Assembly (NCBI GenBank): GCA_003725745.1
Contig: RHDP01000001.1
Location: forward strand, 675,001-739,000
Reading direction: 5' to 3'
DNA from: Streptomyces sp. I6
GTDB lineage: Bacteria; Actinomycetota; Actinomycetes; Streptomycetales; Streptomycetaceae
Length of the DNA: 64,000 nt
Part shown: positions 9,011-17,813 of the stretch, piece by piece
Layout: each line of letters begins with the position of its first letter
Numbering within the stretch: position 1 is the first letter of the stretch
Program-made: the position numbers and the translations under genes
The notes under the pieces: model-generated
The model's database searches: none
What the model was told of the DNA's origin: nothing
What the model saw: only the letters and a program-made list of their open reading frames with translations

Positions 9011-10238
9011 ATGACGACACTGCAGATGTCGGAGGGCGCCGGGCATGCCCGGTACACCTACCGGCTTCGCGTGTCGTCGACCGCCCGCACCGGCCTTGAA
9101 ACCGAGTGGGCGCGCTGTCGGTGGGTGTGGAACGAGTGCGTGGCCATGTCCCGCAAGGTCCACGCCGCGGACCAGGGGGCGGCTGAGAAGACGACGTGCG
9201 GCCCGGCCCAGCTCGACGAGATGCTGACCGAGGCCCGCGACGCCATGTCGTGGCTGCGTGAGGGCGCGTCGGTGCCGCAGCAGCAGACCATCCGCGACTT
9301 CGCCAAGTCCCGCGCCAAGGCACTCAAGGACATCAAGGCGCGGCTGCCGCTCCGGCAGCGCGCCGGGATGCCCCGCACCAAGCGGAAGCGTGACGCGCTG
9401 CCGGCCCTGAACTACACGACGCGCGGGTTCCGGTTGAAGGACGGCCGCCTGCACGTCGCGGGCGGGATCGCCCTGACGGTCCCCTGGTCCCGCGAACTGC
9501 CCGCCGCACCCACCTCGGTGCGGATCCACCAGGACTCCTTGGGGGCACTGGTACGCGTCGTTCGTCCTCGCCACCAAAACACAGCCGCTCCCGGCAACGG
9601 GCGCCGTGCTCGGTGTGGACCGGGGCGTCAAGGAGACGGCCACCACCACGTCCGACGCCCACGCCCTCCCCCACGCCGAGCACGGAAAGAACGCTGCGCA
9701 GCGCCTCGCCCCCTACCAGCGGATGATGGCCCGCCGTAAGCCCGCACGCGGACAAGCCGCCTCCAAAGGCTACCGGCAAGCCCGGAAGCAGACCGCGAAG
9801 CTGAACAAGAAGGTCGCCCGGCAACGTCAGGACACCGCCCGCAAGTGGGCCAAGTCCGCGGTCCGCGGTCCGCGACCACGACTCGACCGCCGTCGAGGAC
9901 TTCCGGCCGAAGTTCCTCAGCCGCACCACCATGGCCCGCAAGGCCGCTGACGCGGCGATCGGCGCCACGAAGACGGCCCTGATCGAGATGGGCCGCAAGC
10001 ACGCACGGGACATCCGCCTCGTACATCCCGCGCACACCACCATGGACTGCGCGCACTGCATGACGAGAGCCAAGCATGCACGTCCTCTCCCGGAACGTAC
10101 CTACACCTGCACCACGTGCGGAGCCGTGTCCCCCGGGACAAGAACTCCGCACGCGTGATGCTGGTCCGGGCCGGTCTCAACCCGGCTGGTGCTGAGGGCG
10201 TAAGACCTCCCGGAACGCTGCTCCCAGAGGCGGCCTGA
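9011..10238 (+). pseudogene. tnpB: TnpB-type RNA-guided nuclease, frameshifted
   Basis: The ATG at 9011 opens a TnpB reading frame (RLRVSSTARTGLE, CRWVWNECV) that is carried across three frames. All RuvC acidic residues survive: Asp in GVDRGVKE near 9617, Glu in AVEDFRPKFL near 9897 and Asp in RDKNSARVML near 10140. The zinc finger CAHC and CTTC pairs are also present. The first break is at about 9543, where one G is in excess. The second, at about 9860, is a tandem duplication of seven bases; removing it restores KSAVRDHDSTAVEDF. The third, at about 10130, lacks one base. The final frame ends at TGA 10236-10238. The ancestor was therefore a full TnpB, but this copy should be inactive unless the lesions are assembly errors. 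Confidence 0.85.
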
Positions 10239-10247
10239 GCCACGAAC

Positions 10248-10267
10248 CCCCTCCCCTCAGGGAGGGG
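10248..10267. repeat. right-end hairpin of the IS605-type element
   Basis: CCCCTCCC and GGGAGGGG pair across a CTCA loop, followed by AGGATTCAA, which ends the element. In active relatives this segment is also the 3' part of the omega RNA, with the guide taken from the flanking bases starting at about 10277. Confidence 0.7.
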
Positions 10268-10276
10268 AGGATTCAA

Positions 10277-10602
10277 TTCTTGTCGACGCGTGGGGAGAGC
10301 TCCTTCGTCATCCGCTCGTCCGCGAGATCCCGGGCCCAGTGCACGAAGCGGTCCACGGCGCGCTGCGGCCGGTGGAGGTCGTCGGACGTGAGGGAGGGGA
10401 ACCGGTGGGAGACCTTCGCGAGGCCGCGCCCGTACCGGCGCCGGTGGCGTCGAGGGTGCGGGCGACCGTGCCGGGGGACCGGTCGGTGAACGGGCCGGTG
10501 CACAGGGGTTGCCGCGCACACGGGCGTCCGGGCGGGCCGGGGTGTGCGCGATCGGACGTCGCGCCGGGTCGTGCCCGTGTCCCGCGCGTGGCACACTGGC
10601 AC
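10277..10602 (-). pseudogene. VanX-type D-Ala-D-Ala dipeptidase, N-terminal fragment
   Basis: The minus-strand frame reads HRPQRAVDRFVHWARDL, ADERMTKEL and SPRVDKN, and then a TGA supplied by the insertion element. This is the segment that in VanX-family enzymes follows the YRPQRAV motif and directly precedes the LFADGY segment found at 8713-8734. The preceding 60 residues are arginine-rich and do not resemble the family, with homologous-looking pieces in other frames, so the 5' end is decayed. The fragment shows both that the gene was interrupted and that it was probably degenerate apart from the insertion. No function is expected. Confidence 0.82.
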
Positions 10603-10652
10603 CAGTTCTGACGTATCGTCAGTTCTTCGGGTGCGGACGTCCGGGAGGGGCC

Positions 10653-11105
10653 TTGACGCGGGTACGCAGACCGGTGGTGGCGGGCTGGTTCACCGAGGCG
10701 GACGACGAGGAGGGGTTCCGGCTGCTGGGCACCCGCTGCGGCGCCTGCTCGGCGGTCTTCTTCCCGCGCGAGGACTCGCTCTGCCGCAACCCCGCGTGCG
10801 CGGGCGGGGCCCTGACGGAGGTGCCGTTGTCCAAGCGGGGGCGCGTGTGGTCGTACACGGACGGCCGCTACCGCCCGCCGGCGCCGTACGTCTCGGACCC
10901 GGATACCCCGTGGGAGCCGTACACCCTCCTCGCCGTCGAACTCGAGGCCGAGCGGATGGTGGTGCTCGGCCAGGCCGCCCCGGGTGTGACGGTCGCGGAC
11001 CTGAGCGTCGGCGCGGAGGTCGAGGTGGTGCCCGGGATCCTCTCCGAGGACGCCGGCACATCGTGGACGACCTGGCACTGGCGCCCGGTGGAGGAGGAGC
11101 GTTGA
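10653..11105 (+). CDS. DUF35 Zn-ribbon/OB-fold acyl-CoA-binding protein
   Basis: This 150-residue protein has the DUF35 layout: an N-terminal helix (GWFTEADDEEGFRLLG), a rubredoxin-like zinc knuckle with CGAC and a second pair in CRNPAC, and an OB-fold containing GRVWSYTDG. DUF35 proteins are partners of thiolase-like proteins and act in acyl-CoA or steroid side-chain metabolism. The TTG at 10653 follows a GGGAGGGG ribosome site. Its stop overlaps the TTG start of the thiolase gene by three bases (TTGA), which indicates translational coupling and a two-protein complex. The substrate is unknown. Confidence 0.85.
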   Translation: MTRVRRPVVAGWFTEADDEEGFRLLGTRCGACSAVFFPREDSLCRNPACAGGALTEVPLSKRGRVWSYTDGRYRPPAPYVSDPDTPWEPYTLLAVELEAERMVVLGQAAPGVTVADLSVGAEVEVVPGILSEDAGTSWTTWHWRPVEEER

Positions 11106-12289
11106 ACGAGGTCGCGGTGCTCGGCGCGGGCATGCACCCGTGGGGCAAGTGGGGCCGGAGTTTCATCGGGTACGGGACGGCGGCCGCCGGTGCCGCGCTC
11201 GCGGACGCCGGTATCGGCTGGCAGGACGTCCGGTCAGTGGTCGGTGCCGAGACCGTCCGCTGCGGCTATCCCGGCCATGTCGCGGGTGCGACCTTCGCTC
11301 AGGCACTGGGCTGGCAGGGCGCACGCGTCACCAGTGTGTACGCGGCCTGCGCCTCGGGGGCGCAGGCCGTCGACACCGCACGGGCCCAGATCCTGGCGGG
11401 CATCGCCGACGTGGTGCTGGTCGTCGGCGCCGACTCCGCGCCCAAGGGGTTCTTCGCACCCGCCGGCGGCGACCGGCCCGACGACCCGGACTGGCTGCGC
11501 TTCCGGCTGCTCGGCGCGACCAATCCGGCCTACTTCGCCCTGTACGCACGCCGCCGGATGGCCCTCCACGGTGACACCCTGGACGACTTCGCCCGGGTCA
11601 AGGTCAAGAACGCGGCGGCCGGGGCGCTCAACCCGTACGCCCGCTACCGCACCGCCGTGAGCGCCGGGCAGGTCGCGGCGTCCCCCGTCGTCGCCGACCC
11701 GCTGCGTCTCCTGGACGTCTGCGCCACATCCGACGGCGGCGCCGCGCTGGTGCTGTCGAGCATGGAGTACGCCCGCCGGCACGGCGCCGGCGATCCGGTC
11801 CGCATCCGCGCGGTCTCCACGGTCACCCCCGTCTACCCCGGCACCGAGCCCGGGCTCCCGGACATCGCCACCGACTCGGCGGTCGCCGTCGAGCCGCCGG
11901 CCCTGGGCTTCCGGGAGTCGATCGCCCGCGCCGCGTACGAGGAGGCCGCGCTCGGACCGGAGGACCTGTCGCTCGCCGAGGTGTACGACCTGTCCACCGC
12001 AATGGAGTTGCAGTGGTACGAGGACCTGGGGCTGTGCCGGCCGGGTGAGGGCGCCGGGCTGCTGCGCGCGGGGGCGACCGCCCTGGGCGGCCGGATCCCG
12101 GTCAACGCCAGCGGCGGGCTGGCCTCGTTCGGGGAAGCCGTACCGGCCCAGGCCATCGCCCAGGTGTGCGAACTGACCTGGCAGCTTCGGGGAACCGCGG
12201 GCGAACGCCAGGTGTCCGGGGCACGCGCCGGTATGACCGCGAACCAGGGGCTGTTCGGCCACGGCTCGGCGGTGGTCGCGGTCAGGTGA
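11102..12289 (+). CDS. SCP2-type thiolase / lipid-transfer (Ltp-like) protein
   Basis: This 395-residue protein has the non-decarboxylating thiolase fold. The nucleophile cysteine is in VYAACASGAQAVD and a C-terminal histidine is in GLFGHGSAVV. The NASGGLASFGEA loop, where classical thiolases have a GHP-type histidine motif, is characteristic of the SCP2/Ltp group. Such proteins paired with DUF35 partners can act as thiolases or as retro-aldolases on steroid-CoA side chains; the reaction here cannot be chosen from sequence. The gene starts with TTG inside the stop of the DUF35 gene. No other catabolic genes adjoin it. Confidence 0.85.
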   Translation: MNEVAVLGAGMHPWGKWGRSFIGYGTAAAGAALADAGIGWQDVRSVVGAETVRCGYPGHVAGATFAQALGWQGARVTSVYAACASGAQAVDTARAQILAGIADVVLVVGADSAPKGFFAPAGGDRPDDPDWLRFRLLGATNPAYFALYARRRMALHGDTLDDFARVKVKNAAAGALNPYARYRTAVSAGQVAASPVVADPLRLLDVCATSDGGAALVLSSMEYARRHGAGDPVRIRAVSTVTPVYPGTEPGLPDIATDSAVAVEPPALGFRESIARAAYEEAALGPEDLSLAEVYDLSTAMELQWYEDLGLCRPGEGAGLLRAGATALGGRIPVNASGGLASFGEAVPAQAIAQVCELTWQLRGTAGERQVSGARAGMTANQGLFGHGSAVVAVR

Positions 12290-12450
12290 GCGGTCCCGGT
12301 CCGCGGCACGCCCGCCCCGGGCCGGACACCGGGTGGCCGCCCCCGGACCGGGCTCGTGGCCCGGCGGAACGCCCGGTCTCCACCCGTTCCCCCTCGGCGC
12401 CGGGTACGGACCGCGCCGTGCCCGAGGGGCAGGTGCCGGGCGGGCACGGA

Positions 12451-13056
12451 TCAGGGCGCCGCGGGCTCCCGCTCCCTGGTGGACCGCACCAGGGCGTGCT
12501 CCACGACCGCCACCAGTACCGACTTGACCGACTCCCGCTCGCGGGCGTCGCACATGAGGAGCGGTACCTCGGGGTCGAGGTCGAGGGCCGCCCGCACGGT
12601 CTCCTCGGGATACTCGTCGGCGCCCTCGAAGCGGTTGACCCCCACGGTGAACGGGATACCGCGCCGCTCGAAGTAGTCGATCGGCGCGAAGGAGTCCTCC
12701 AGGCGGCGGGTGTCGGCGAGCACCACCGCGCCGAGGGCGCCCTGCGCCAGCTCGTCCCAGAGGAACCAGAACCGGTCCTGGCCGGGAGTACCGAAGAGGT
12801 AGAGGACGAGGTCCTCGCGCAGCGTGATCCGGCCGAAGTCCATCGCGACGGTCGTCGTGCTCTTGGACTCCACCCCTTCGAGGTCGTCCACGGGCCGGCC
12901 GGCCTCGCTGAGGGCCTCCTCGGTGCGCAGCGGCTTGATCTCGCTGACCGCGCCCACGAGGGTGGTCTTGCCGACCCCGAAGCCGCCGGCCACGAGGATC
13001 TTCAGTGTCACCGGCTCCACCGGCGTCTCCCGTCGGCTAGAGCGCCCGAAGACCAT
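12451..13056 (-). CDS. cvnD: conservon GTPase-like ATP/GTP-binding protein CvnD
   Basis: This 201-residue member of the Streptomyces conservon GTPase family has the P-loop VAGGFGVGKTTLVGAVSEI, the switch-II-like LFGTPGQDRF and the specificity motif VNRFEGA. It is the last gene of the cvnA-B-C-D order. Its start overlaps the end of cvnC by 20 bases, so the two are probably coupled. In known conservons the products form a membrane-associated complex resembling G-protein signalling. No cytochrome P450 gene follows here, unlike in some conservons. Confidence 0.93.
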   Translation of the reverse strand: MVFGRSSRRETPVEPVTLKILVAGGFGVGKTTLVGAVSEIKPLRTEEALSEAGRPVDDLEGVESKSTTTVAMDFGRITLREDLVLYLFGTPGQDRFWFLWDELAQGALGAVVLADTRRLEDSFAPIDYFERRGIPFTVGVNRFEGADEYPEETVRAALDLDPEVPLLMCDARERESVKSVLVAVVEHALVRSTREREPAAP

Positions 13057-13441
13057 CGATCACCTCGCGGAGAATGCTGACGTCCGGCAGCTCGGCCGGC
13101 GGAACGGGACGGGTCACATGGACCAGCGCGTCGTCGACGAGGTCGCCCACGAGGACCCGGATCACCCCGACGGGGAGGTCCAGGCCGGCGGCGAGTTCGG
13201 CGATCGACCGGGGGGTGGTGCCGCAGCGTTCGACGATCTCCACGTGCTCCGGGGAGAGGGTCTGGTCCCGGCCGGGGTCGTGGCCCGCCGGTTCCGGCAC
13301 GACGAGCGCGATCAGGTCGAGCCGGTGCTGCGTGGTACTGGCGGTCCGGCCACGGGTCATCGCGTACGGACGGACGACCGGACCGGCTTCGTCGTCGAAC
13401 CACCGGGGAGCTTGCCGGACCTGCTGTCTGCCGTCAGTCAT
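13037..13441 (-). CDS. cvnC: DUF742 protein CvnC
   Basis: This 134-residue DUF742 protein is the third conservon component. The typical start APRWFDDEAGPVVRPYAMT and the winged-helix-like centre SPEHVEIVERC to RSIAELAAGLDLPVGVIRVL are present, with the closing ILREVIDGLRAL. The ATG at 13441 starts the conserved part. It begins 11 bases after the stop of cvnB and overlaps cvnD. The role is a conservon-complex partner, inferred from family and position. Confidence 0.92.
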   Translation of the reverse strand: MTDGRQQVRQAPRWFDDEAGPVVRPYAMTRGRTASTTQHRLDLIALVVPEPAGHDPGRDQTLSPEHVEIVERCGTTPRSIAELAAGLDLPVGVIRVLVGDLVDDALVHVTRPVPPAELPDVSILREVIDGLRAL

Positions 13442-13452
13442 GGCCCGTCCAC

Positions 13453-13887
13453 TCACCCTCCTGCGGACAGCCCGGCCCGGGGTGCCGTCGCGAGGTGGGC
13501 TCCGACGCGCTTGACCATCAGGGTCATCTCGTAGGCGACCAGCCCGACGTCCGAGTCGGCGTCGGACAGCACGGCCAGGCAGCTGCCGTCGCCCGCGGCG
13601 GTGACGAAGAGGAAGGCGTCCTCGAGCTCGACGACGGTCTGGCGTACCCGGCCCGCTTCGAAGTGGCGGCCCACGCCCTTGGCAAGGCTGTGGAACCCGG
13701 ACGCCACGGCGGCCAGGTGCTCCCCGTCCTCCCGGGTGAGGTCCTTGGAAGCGCCGGTGGCCAGGCCGTCACCGGAGAGGACGAGGGCCTTGCGAATGGA
13801 GCCGACCCGCCCGACCAGTTCGTCGAGGAGCCAGTTGAGCTCCCCGTCCTCGGCCGCGTCGGGTGCTGCGGCGTTCGGTGCGGTCAT
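13453..13887 (-). CDS. cvnB: roadblock/LC7-domain protein CvnB
   Basis: This is a 144-residue roadblock/LC7 protein, a fold used by regulators of small GTPases. Family motifs are LNWLLDELVGRV, ALVLSGDGLATGAS, GHF-type GRHFEAGRVRQTVVEL and VGLVAYEMTLMVKRVG. The ATG at 13887 is chosen because the homology starts there and it overlaps the likely stop of cvnA in an ATGA. The frame itself runs on upstream without homology because cvnA is GC-rich. It probably links the CvnA kinase to CvnD. Confidence 0.93.
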   Translation of the reverse strand: MTAPNAAAPDAAEDGELNWLLDELVGRVGSIRKALVLSGDGLATGASKDLTREDGEHLAAVASGFHSLAKGVGRHFEAGRVRQTVVELEDAFLFVTAAGDGSCLAVLSDADSDVGLVAYEMTLMVKRVGAHLATAPRAGLSAGG

Positions 13888-16855
13888 CGACCGTCCCCTC
13901 CGGTGTCGTTCCTGGTGCTGTCTCGCCGGGGCGGCTGCCGTCCCCGGCGTTCTGGCGGCGCCCGCGCTGCCAGCCGTGTTGCAGCGAGGCCATGCGGTCG
14001 CGGACCTGTTCCGCGTCACGTTCGAAGTCCCGGACGCCCTCCGCCGCGCCGGCCTCACCGGCGGCGCGGGCCCCGGCGGCCTCGCGTAACTGCGGTGCGA
14101 GGCTGGCCTGGCGGACCCGGCGGGGCAGCCCTCCGGCCGTCGGTCCCGAGGGGCCGCGGGCCGGCCGGGCGGCGCTCGGCGGGCCGCCGGCGTTTGCGTC
14201 GTCCGCCGGCCGGGACGTGCCACCGGGCCGCCCGGGACCACCGCTGCGGCGGGCGGGTTCGCTTCGCGGCGGGAGCCGCACCGGACCGGAGGGCAGGGCC
14301 TCTTCCGTGCGGTCCGGCCTGGTGCCGGGGGTTCCGGCTCCTCCCCGAGGGGTCCGGGCAGGGGGTGCGGGCGGCCCCGTCCGTCGAGGCGGCGGCCGTT
14401 GTCCGCGACCAGCTTCGGCGGCTTGCGGCGCGGCAGGGAGACCGGGCGCACGGACGCCGGCCGGCCGTTCCTCCCGGGGCGTTCCGGCGCCTGGTCGGAG
14501 GCCTGCTGGTGCTGCACGTCCGGCGTGCGCGGGAAGTCCCGGGTCCGGAACAGCCCGCGGCGCCCGCTCTCGGTGTCCGGGGCGTTCTCGGCGTTCTCGG
14601 CGTTCTCGATGCTCCTGACGTTCCCGATGCCCCCGATGTTCTCCATGTCCTCGATGTTCTCCATGTCCTCGATGCCGGCCGTGGCGGCGCCGATCGGTTC
14701 GGCCATGCCGGTGCGGCGGGCCCGGCCGCCGAGAGCCGGCCGGTCATCGAACCCCAGACTGCCTACGGGAGCCTCGAGTTCCACGGGGCCGTCGAGCACC
14801 GCCGGGCCCGTGAGGGCGGCCGGGATCTGCGAGAGGGCCTCGAGGCGGTCGGCCTCAGCGACGTGGCGGCGGGAACGGTCGGCCCCAACGTGGCGGCGGG
14901 AGCCGTCCGGGGCTCCCGGGGAGCGCTTGCGGTCGAGGCGGAAACCGGTGCCCTCGGAGTCGGGGCGTCGGTGAGCAGGGCCGCCGGGACGAAGACGACC
15001 GCGGTGGTCCCTCCGTACGGCGACTGCTGCAGGGAGACGCGCACGTTCTGCCGCTGTGCGAGCCGGCTGACGACGAAGAGGCCGAGCCTGTCGGTGTCGG
15101 AGAGTTCGAACTCCGGGGTCTCCGCCAGCCGCAGGTTGGCGTCGAGCAGCGCCTCGGGGGCCATCCCGAGGCCCCGGTCGTGGATCTCCAGGGTGAAGCC
15201 GTTGGCGACCCTCTCGCCGTGCACCTGCACACCGGTGTGCGGAGGCGAGAACACGGTGGCGTTCTCCAGCAGTTCGGCGATGAGGTGGGTGAGGTCCGAG
15301 ACCGCGGGACCGGCCACGCCGACGCGCGCCAGCCGCCGGACCTCGATCCGCTCGTAGTCCTCGACCTCGGCGACGGCGGCCCGTACGACGTCCATGAGCT
15401 GGATCGGCTTGCGCCACTGCCGGGAGGGGGCGGAACCCGAGAGGATCACCAGTCCCTCCGCGTGCCTGCGCATCCGGGTAGTGAGGTGGTCGAGCCGGAA
15501 CAGGTCCGCCAGTTCCTCCGCGTCCTCGGTGCGGCGTTCCATCGTGTCGAGGAGGGTGAGCTGGCGGTGGAGCAGGACCTGGTTGCGGCGCGCGAGGTTC
15601 ACGAAGACCTCGGAGACCCCGCGGCGCATGTCGGCCTGCTTGACGGCGGCCTCGACGGCGGCCCTCTGGAGGGTGTTGAGCGCCTGGCCGACCTGGCCGA
15701 TCTCGTCCTTGCCGTACTCGAGGTGCGGCGCCTCGGTCTCCACGTCGACGCTCTCCCCCGCGGCGAGCCGGCGCATCACGCTGGGGAGGCGGACGCCGGA
15801 GACCTCGTGGGCCTCCTTGCGCAGCCGGGACAGTGCACGCACCAGGTCGCGGCCGATGCGCACGGAGACGACGACGGAGACGAGAAGGGCCAGGAAGCCG
15901 AGGACTCCGGCGATGCCCGCCTTGGCGAGCACCCCGTACGCGGCGGGCTCCACGCGGTCCCGGTAGCGGTCGCCCGCCTCGCTGGACTGGCGGGCCAGAT
16001 CCTCCAGGACGGGCCCGACCAGCTGCTGCCACCGGTCGGTGCCCACGACGCGCGGCTCGTCCGTGGCGCCCTCGGCGAGCAGTCTCTCCTCGGTCTCCCG
16101 CAGGGGCTGGGTGTCGTGGCTGCTCCAGTACCGCTCGACGATCTCGCGCTCGGAAGCGGGCAGCACCTCGAGGTTGACCTCGTACAGGAGCCTGCGGTTG
16201 GCGACGAGATCGGTCACCGCGCGGATCTCCCGCGCGGTGACCTTGCCCGCGACCAGCGACGAGGTCACGAGGGCGTCCTCGCGGGAGAGGAGTTCGCGGG
16301 CGCGCACCACTCCGACCAGGGCCCGTCCCTGCCTCTCCAGTTCGACGCTCTCCAGGCCGCTCAGAGAGGCGAGGAAGCCGTAGCAGGGGTCGACCAGGCG
16401 GTTGTAGAACTCCAGTGCCTGGCCGCGGCTGACGGCGTTCTGCTCCACGTTCCGGCGCAGGGAGCCGAGGCCGTCGAGCGCCTCGAGGAGCCGGTCGAGG
16501 CGCCGGGACGCATCAGGGCTGAGCGAGCTCCTGACGTCGGAGTCCTGTGCGCTGGCGCGGATTTCGGCCACCGCCCGGTCGGTCTGGGTCCGCTGGCCGC
16601 GCAGGGCCACCAGGGAGTCGGCGGCGCGGGGGTCGGCCAGGTACACGAGGGTCTGGCGGCGTTCCTTCTGGATGCCCCGGACGGTGTCCTCGAGGGGAGG
16701 CCGACCTTCTCGAAGATGTAGCCGGCGTCCAGCAGTTGCTTGGCCTCGTGACCGGTCAGTGCGGTCGCGAACCCCCACAGCGCGGTCAGGGAGAGGAGCG
16801 GCACGAGCAGCAGCGCCACGATCTTCCGGCGGATGGACTTCCCGCGAAAGCGCAT
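13884..16855 (-). CDS. cvnA: conservon sensor histidine kinase CvnA (several frame breaks)
   Basis: This is a membrane sensor kinase with the nitrate/sulfonate-type sensing domain of conservon kinases. The start MRFRGKSIRRKIV at 16855 leads into the first membrane helix, and the second helix (GIAGVLGFLALLVSVVVSV) precedes the HAMP region. The HATPase domain shows the N-box HLIAELLENATVFSPP and the G-box DRGLGM. The C-terminal tail contains IEDMEN repeats and ends with the conserved GLPRRVRQASLAPQLREA. The protein is carried in three frames. One break at about 16695 is repaired by one C. Two more lie between 14990 and 14770 and near 14330. The stop is taken as TGA 13884-13886, overlapping cvnB. 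The breaks are more likely assembly errors than gene loss. Confidence 0.85.
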
Positions 16856-17322
16856 GGCCTCCCCAGCTCGACCCGCGCGGACGGTGCGCGGGTGGTGATG
16901 TCCGCTTGGTGCGTGGTGCCGCCGTCTGTCGTGAGAGGTGCCGAGTTGCCCCAGATCCGGTCTCCCTGCGTCAGCAAACGGCGCGAGCCTACTACTGACG
17001 GAGTGACAACTCGAAGACTCGTCCGGACGTTTTTCGGCCGGACGTCGGGCCGTTGATCAGCAGTTGTCCCGGTATTCGCGGACTTGGCGCTCGGGATCGC
17101 GGCCGATGGCACCGGGGGGACGACACAAACACTTCACGGACGTATGGCCGGAAATCCTTGCTCCCGGGGAATCTTCCGTGACGTCCGTTCGTCCTTGTGT
17201 ACGGGGAACGGGAGTTGAACGGGAGATGCGGGGGAAGCCGCCTGCGGACGCGCCGGCGTGCGCGTACCGGAAGCGGGTAGCCAACCGCGCAGCAGGACAT
17301 TCACGGGGACGGAGCACAGACC
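16856..17322. other. intergenic region upstream of cvnA and of a small membrane-protein gene
   Basis: No convincing gene is seen. The divergent promoters of cvnA and of the gene at 17323 should lie here. A hairpin with arms CGTCCGG and CCGGACG around a T-rich loop lies near 17020-17046; its role is unknown. Confidence 0.5.
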
Positions 17323-17736
17323 ATGGCGACGGCGGACGAGACGGAAGTGCCGCGGGGACTCTGGGTCGAGGAGCCGGTGGGACGGCGGCGGCTGCCCGAC
17401 CCGGTGCGCACGGCGGCCGTGCGTGCCGTGATCGTGGCGGCGGTGACCATGACCCAGGCGTTGATGGCCTTCTTCTTCACGCTGACGGGATCGTGGCTGG
17501 CGTTCCCCATGGTCCTGAGCAGCGTGGCGAGCACGGTCGGCGCGACCTGGGCGGTACTGGACGTGTGGGTGACGCGCCAGGTGTGGAACCAGCGGTACGG
17601 CGTCGTCTCGGTCCCGAGCAGCACGGCGCGCCGGCTGCGGCGTGAGCGGCGGCAGGCGCGGCGGACGGCCCGCGCCGAGGCGCGCGAGTCGGCACGGATA
17701 CGGCGGAGGGGCGCGGGGAGACTGTCACAGGCCTGA
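17323..17736 (+). CDS. small two-helix membrane protein, conserved hypothetical
   Basis: This 137-residue protein has an N-terminal cytosolic stretch (VPRGLWVEEPVGRRRLPDP). Two hydrophobic segments follow, AVIVAAVTMTQALMAFFFT and LAFPMVLSSVASTVGATWAV. The C-terminal tail is strongly basic and Arg-rich. It is probably an inner-membrane protein with both ends in the cytosol. The start ATG at 17323 follows GGGGACGGAG. It is convergent with the SMC-like gene. No function is recognised. Confidence 0.75.
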   Translation: MATADETEVPRGLWVEEPVGRRRLPDPVRTAAVRAVIVAAVTMTQALMAFFFTLTGSWLAFPMVLSSVASTVGATWAVLDVWVTRQVWNQRYGVVSVPSSTARRLRRERRQARRTARAEARESARIRRRGAGRLSQA

Positions 17737-17813
17737 GCCTGCCCGGGCTGGGGCCTGCGAGCCGGATGCCCCGGCCTGGACCTGCGACCCGGCCGACTCG
17801 GCGGGTGCCCGGG

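Larger units (their letters stand above)
8739..10276 (+). mobile_element. IS200/IS605-type element with tnpB but no tnpA, inserted in a dipeptidase gene
   Basis: The two halves of the interrupted dipeptidase reading frame fix the boundaries closely. The frame breaks after PRVDKN on the right and resumes at LFADGY on the left. Both ends have a short hairpin rather than terminal inverted repeats, each followed by AGGA and an ATTC or ATC motif. The proposed left flank is TCAC at 8735-8738 and the proposed right end is TCAA at 10273-10276, the pattern expected for HUH-transposase cleavage next to hairpins. Cargo is a broken tnpB and a divergent RHH gene. No tyrosine transposase is present, so movement would need tnpA in trans. 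The ends may be off by a few bases. Confidence 0.8.

Noticed and set aside
13453-16032. 859-residue minus-strand frame joining part of cvnA with cvnB
   Set aside because: The first part is out of frame with the kinase domain. Only the CvnA tail segment and CvnB are real in this frame.
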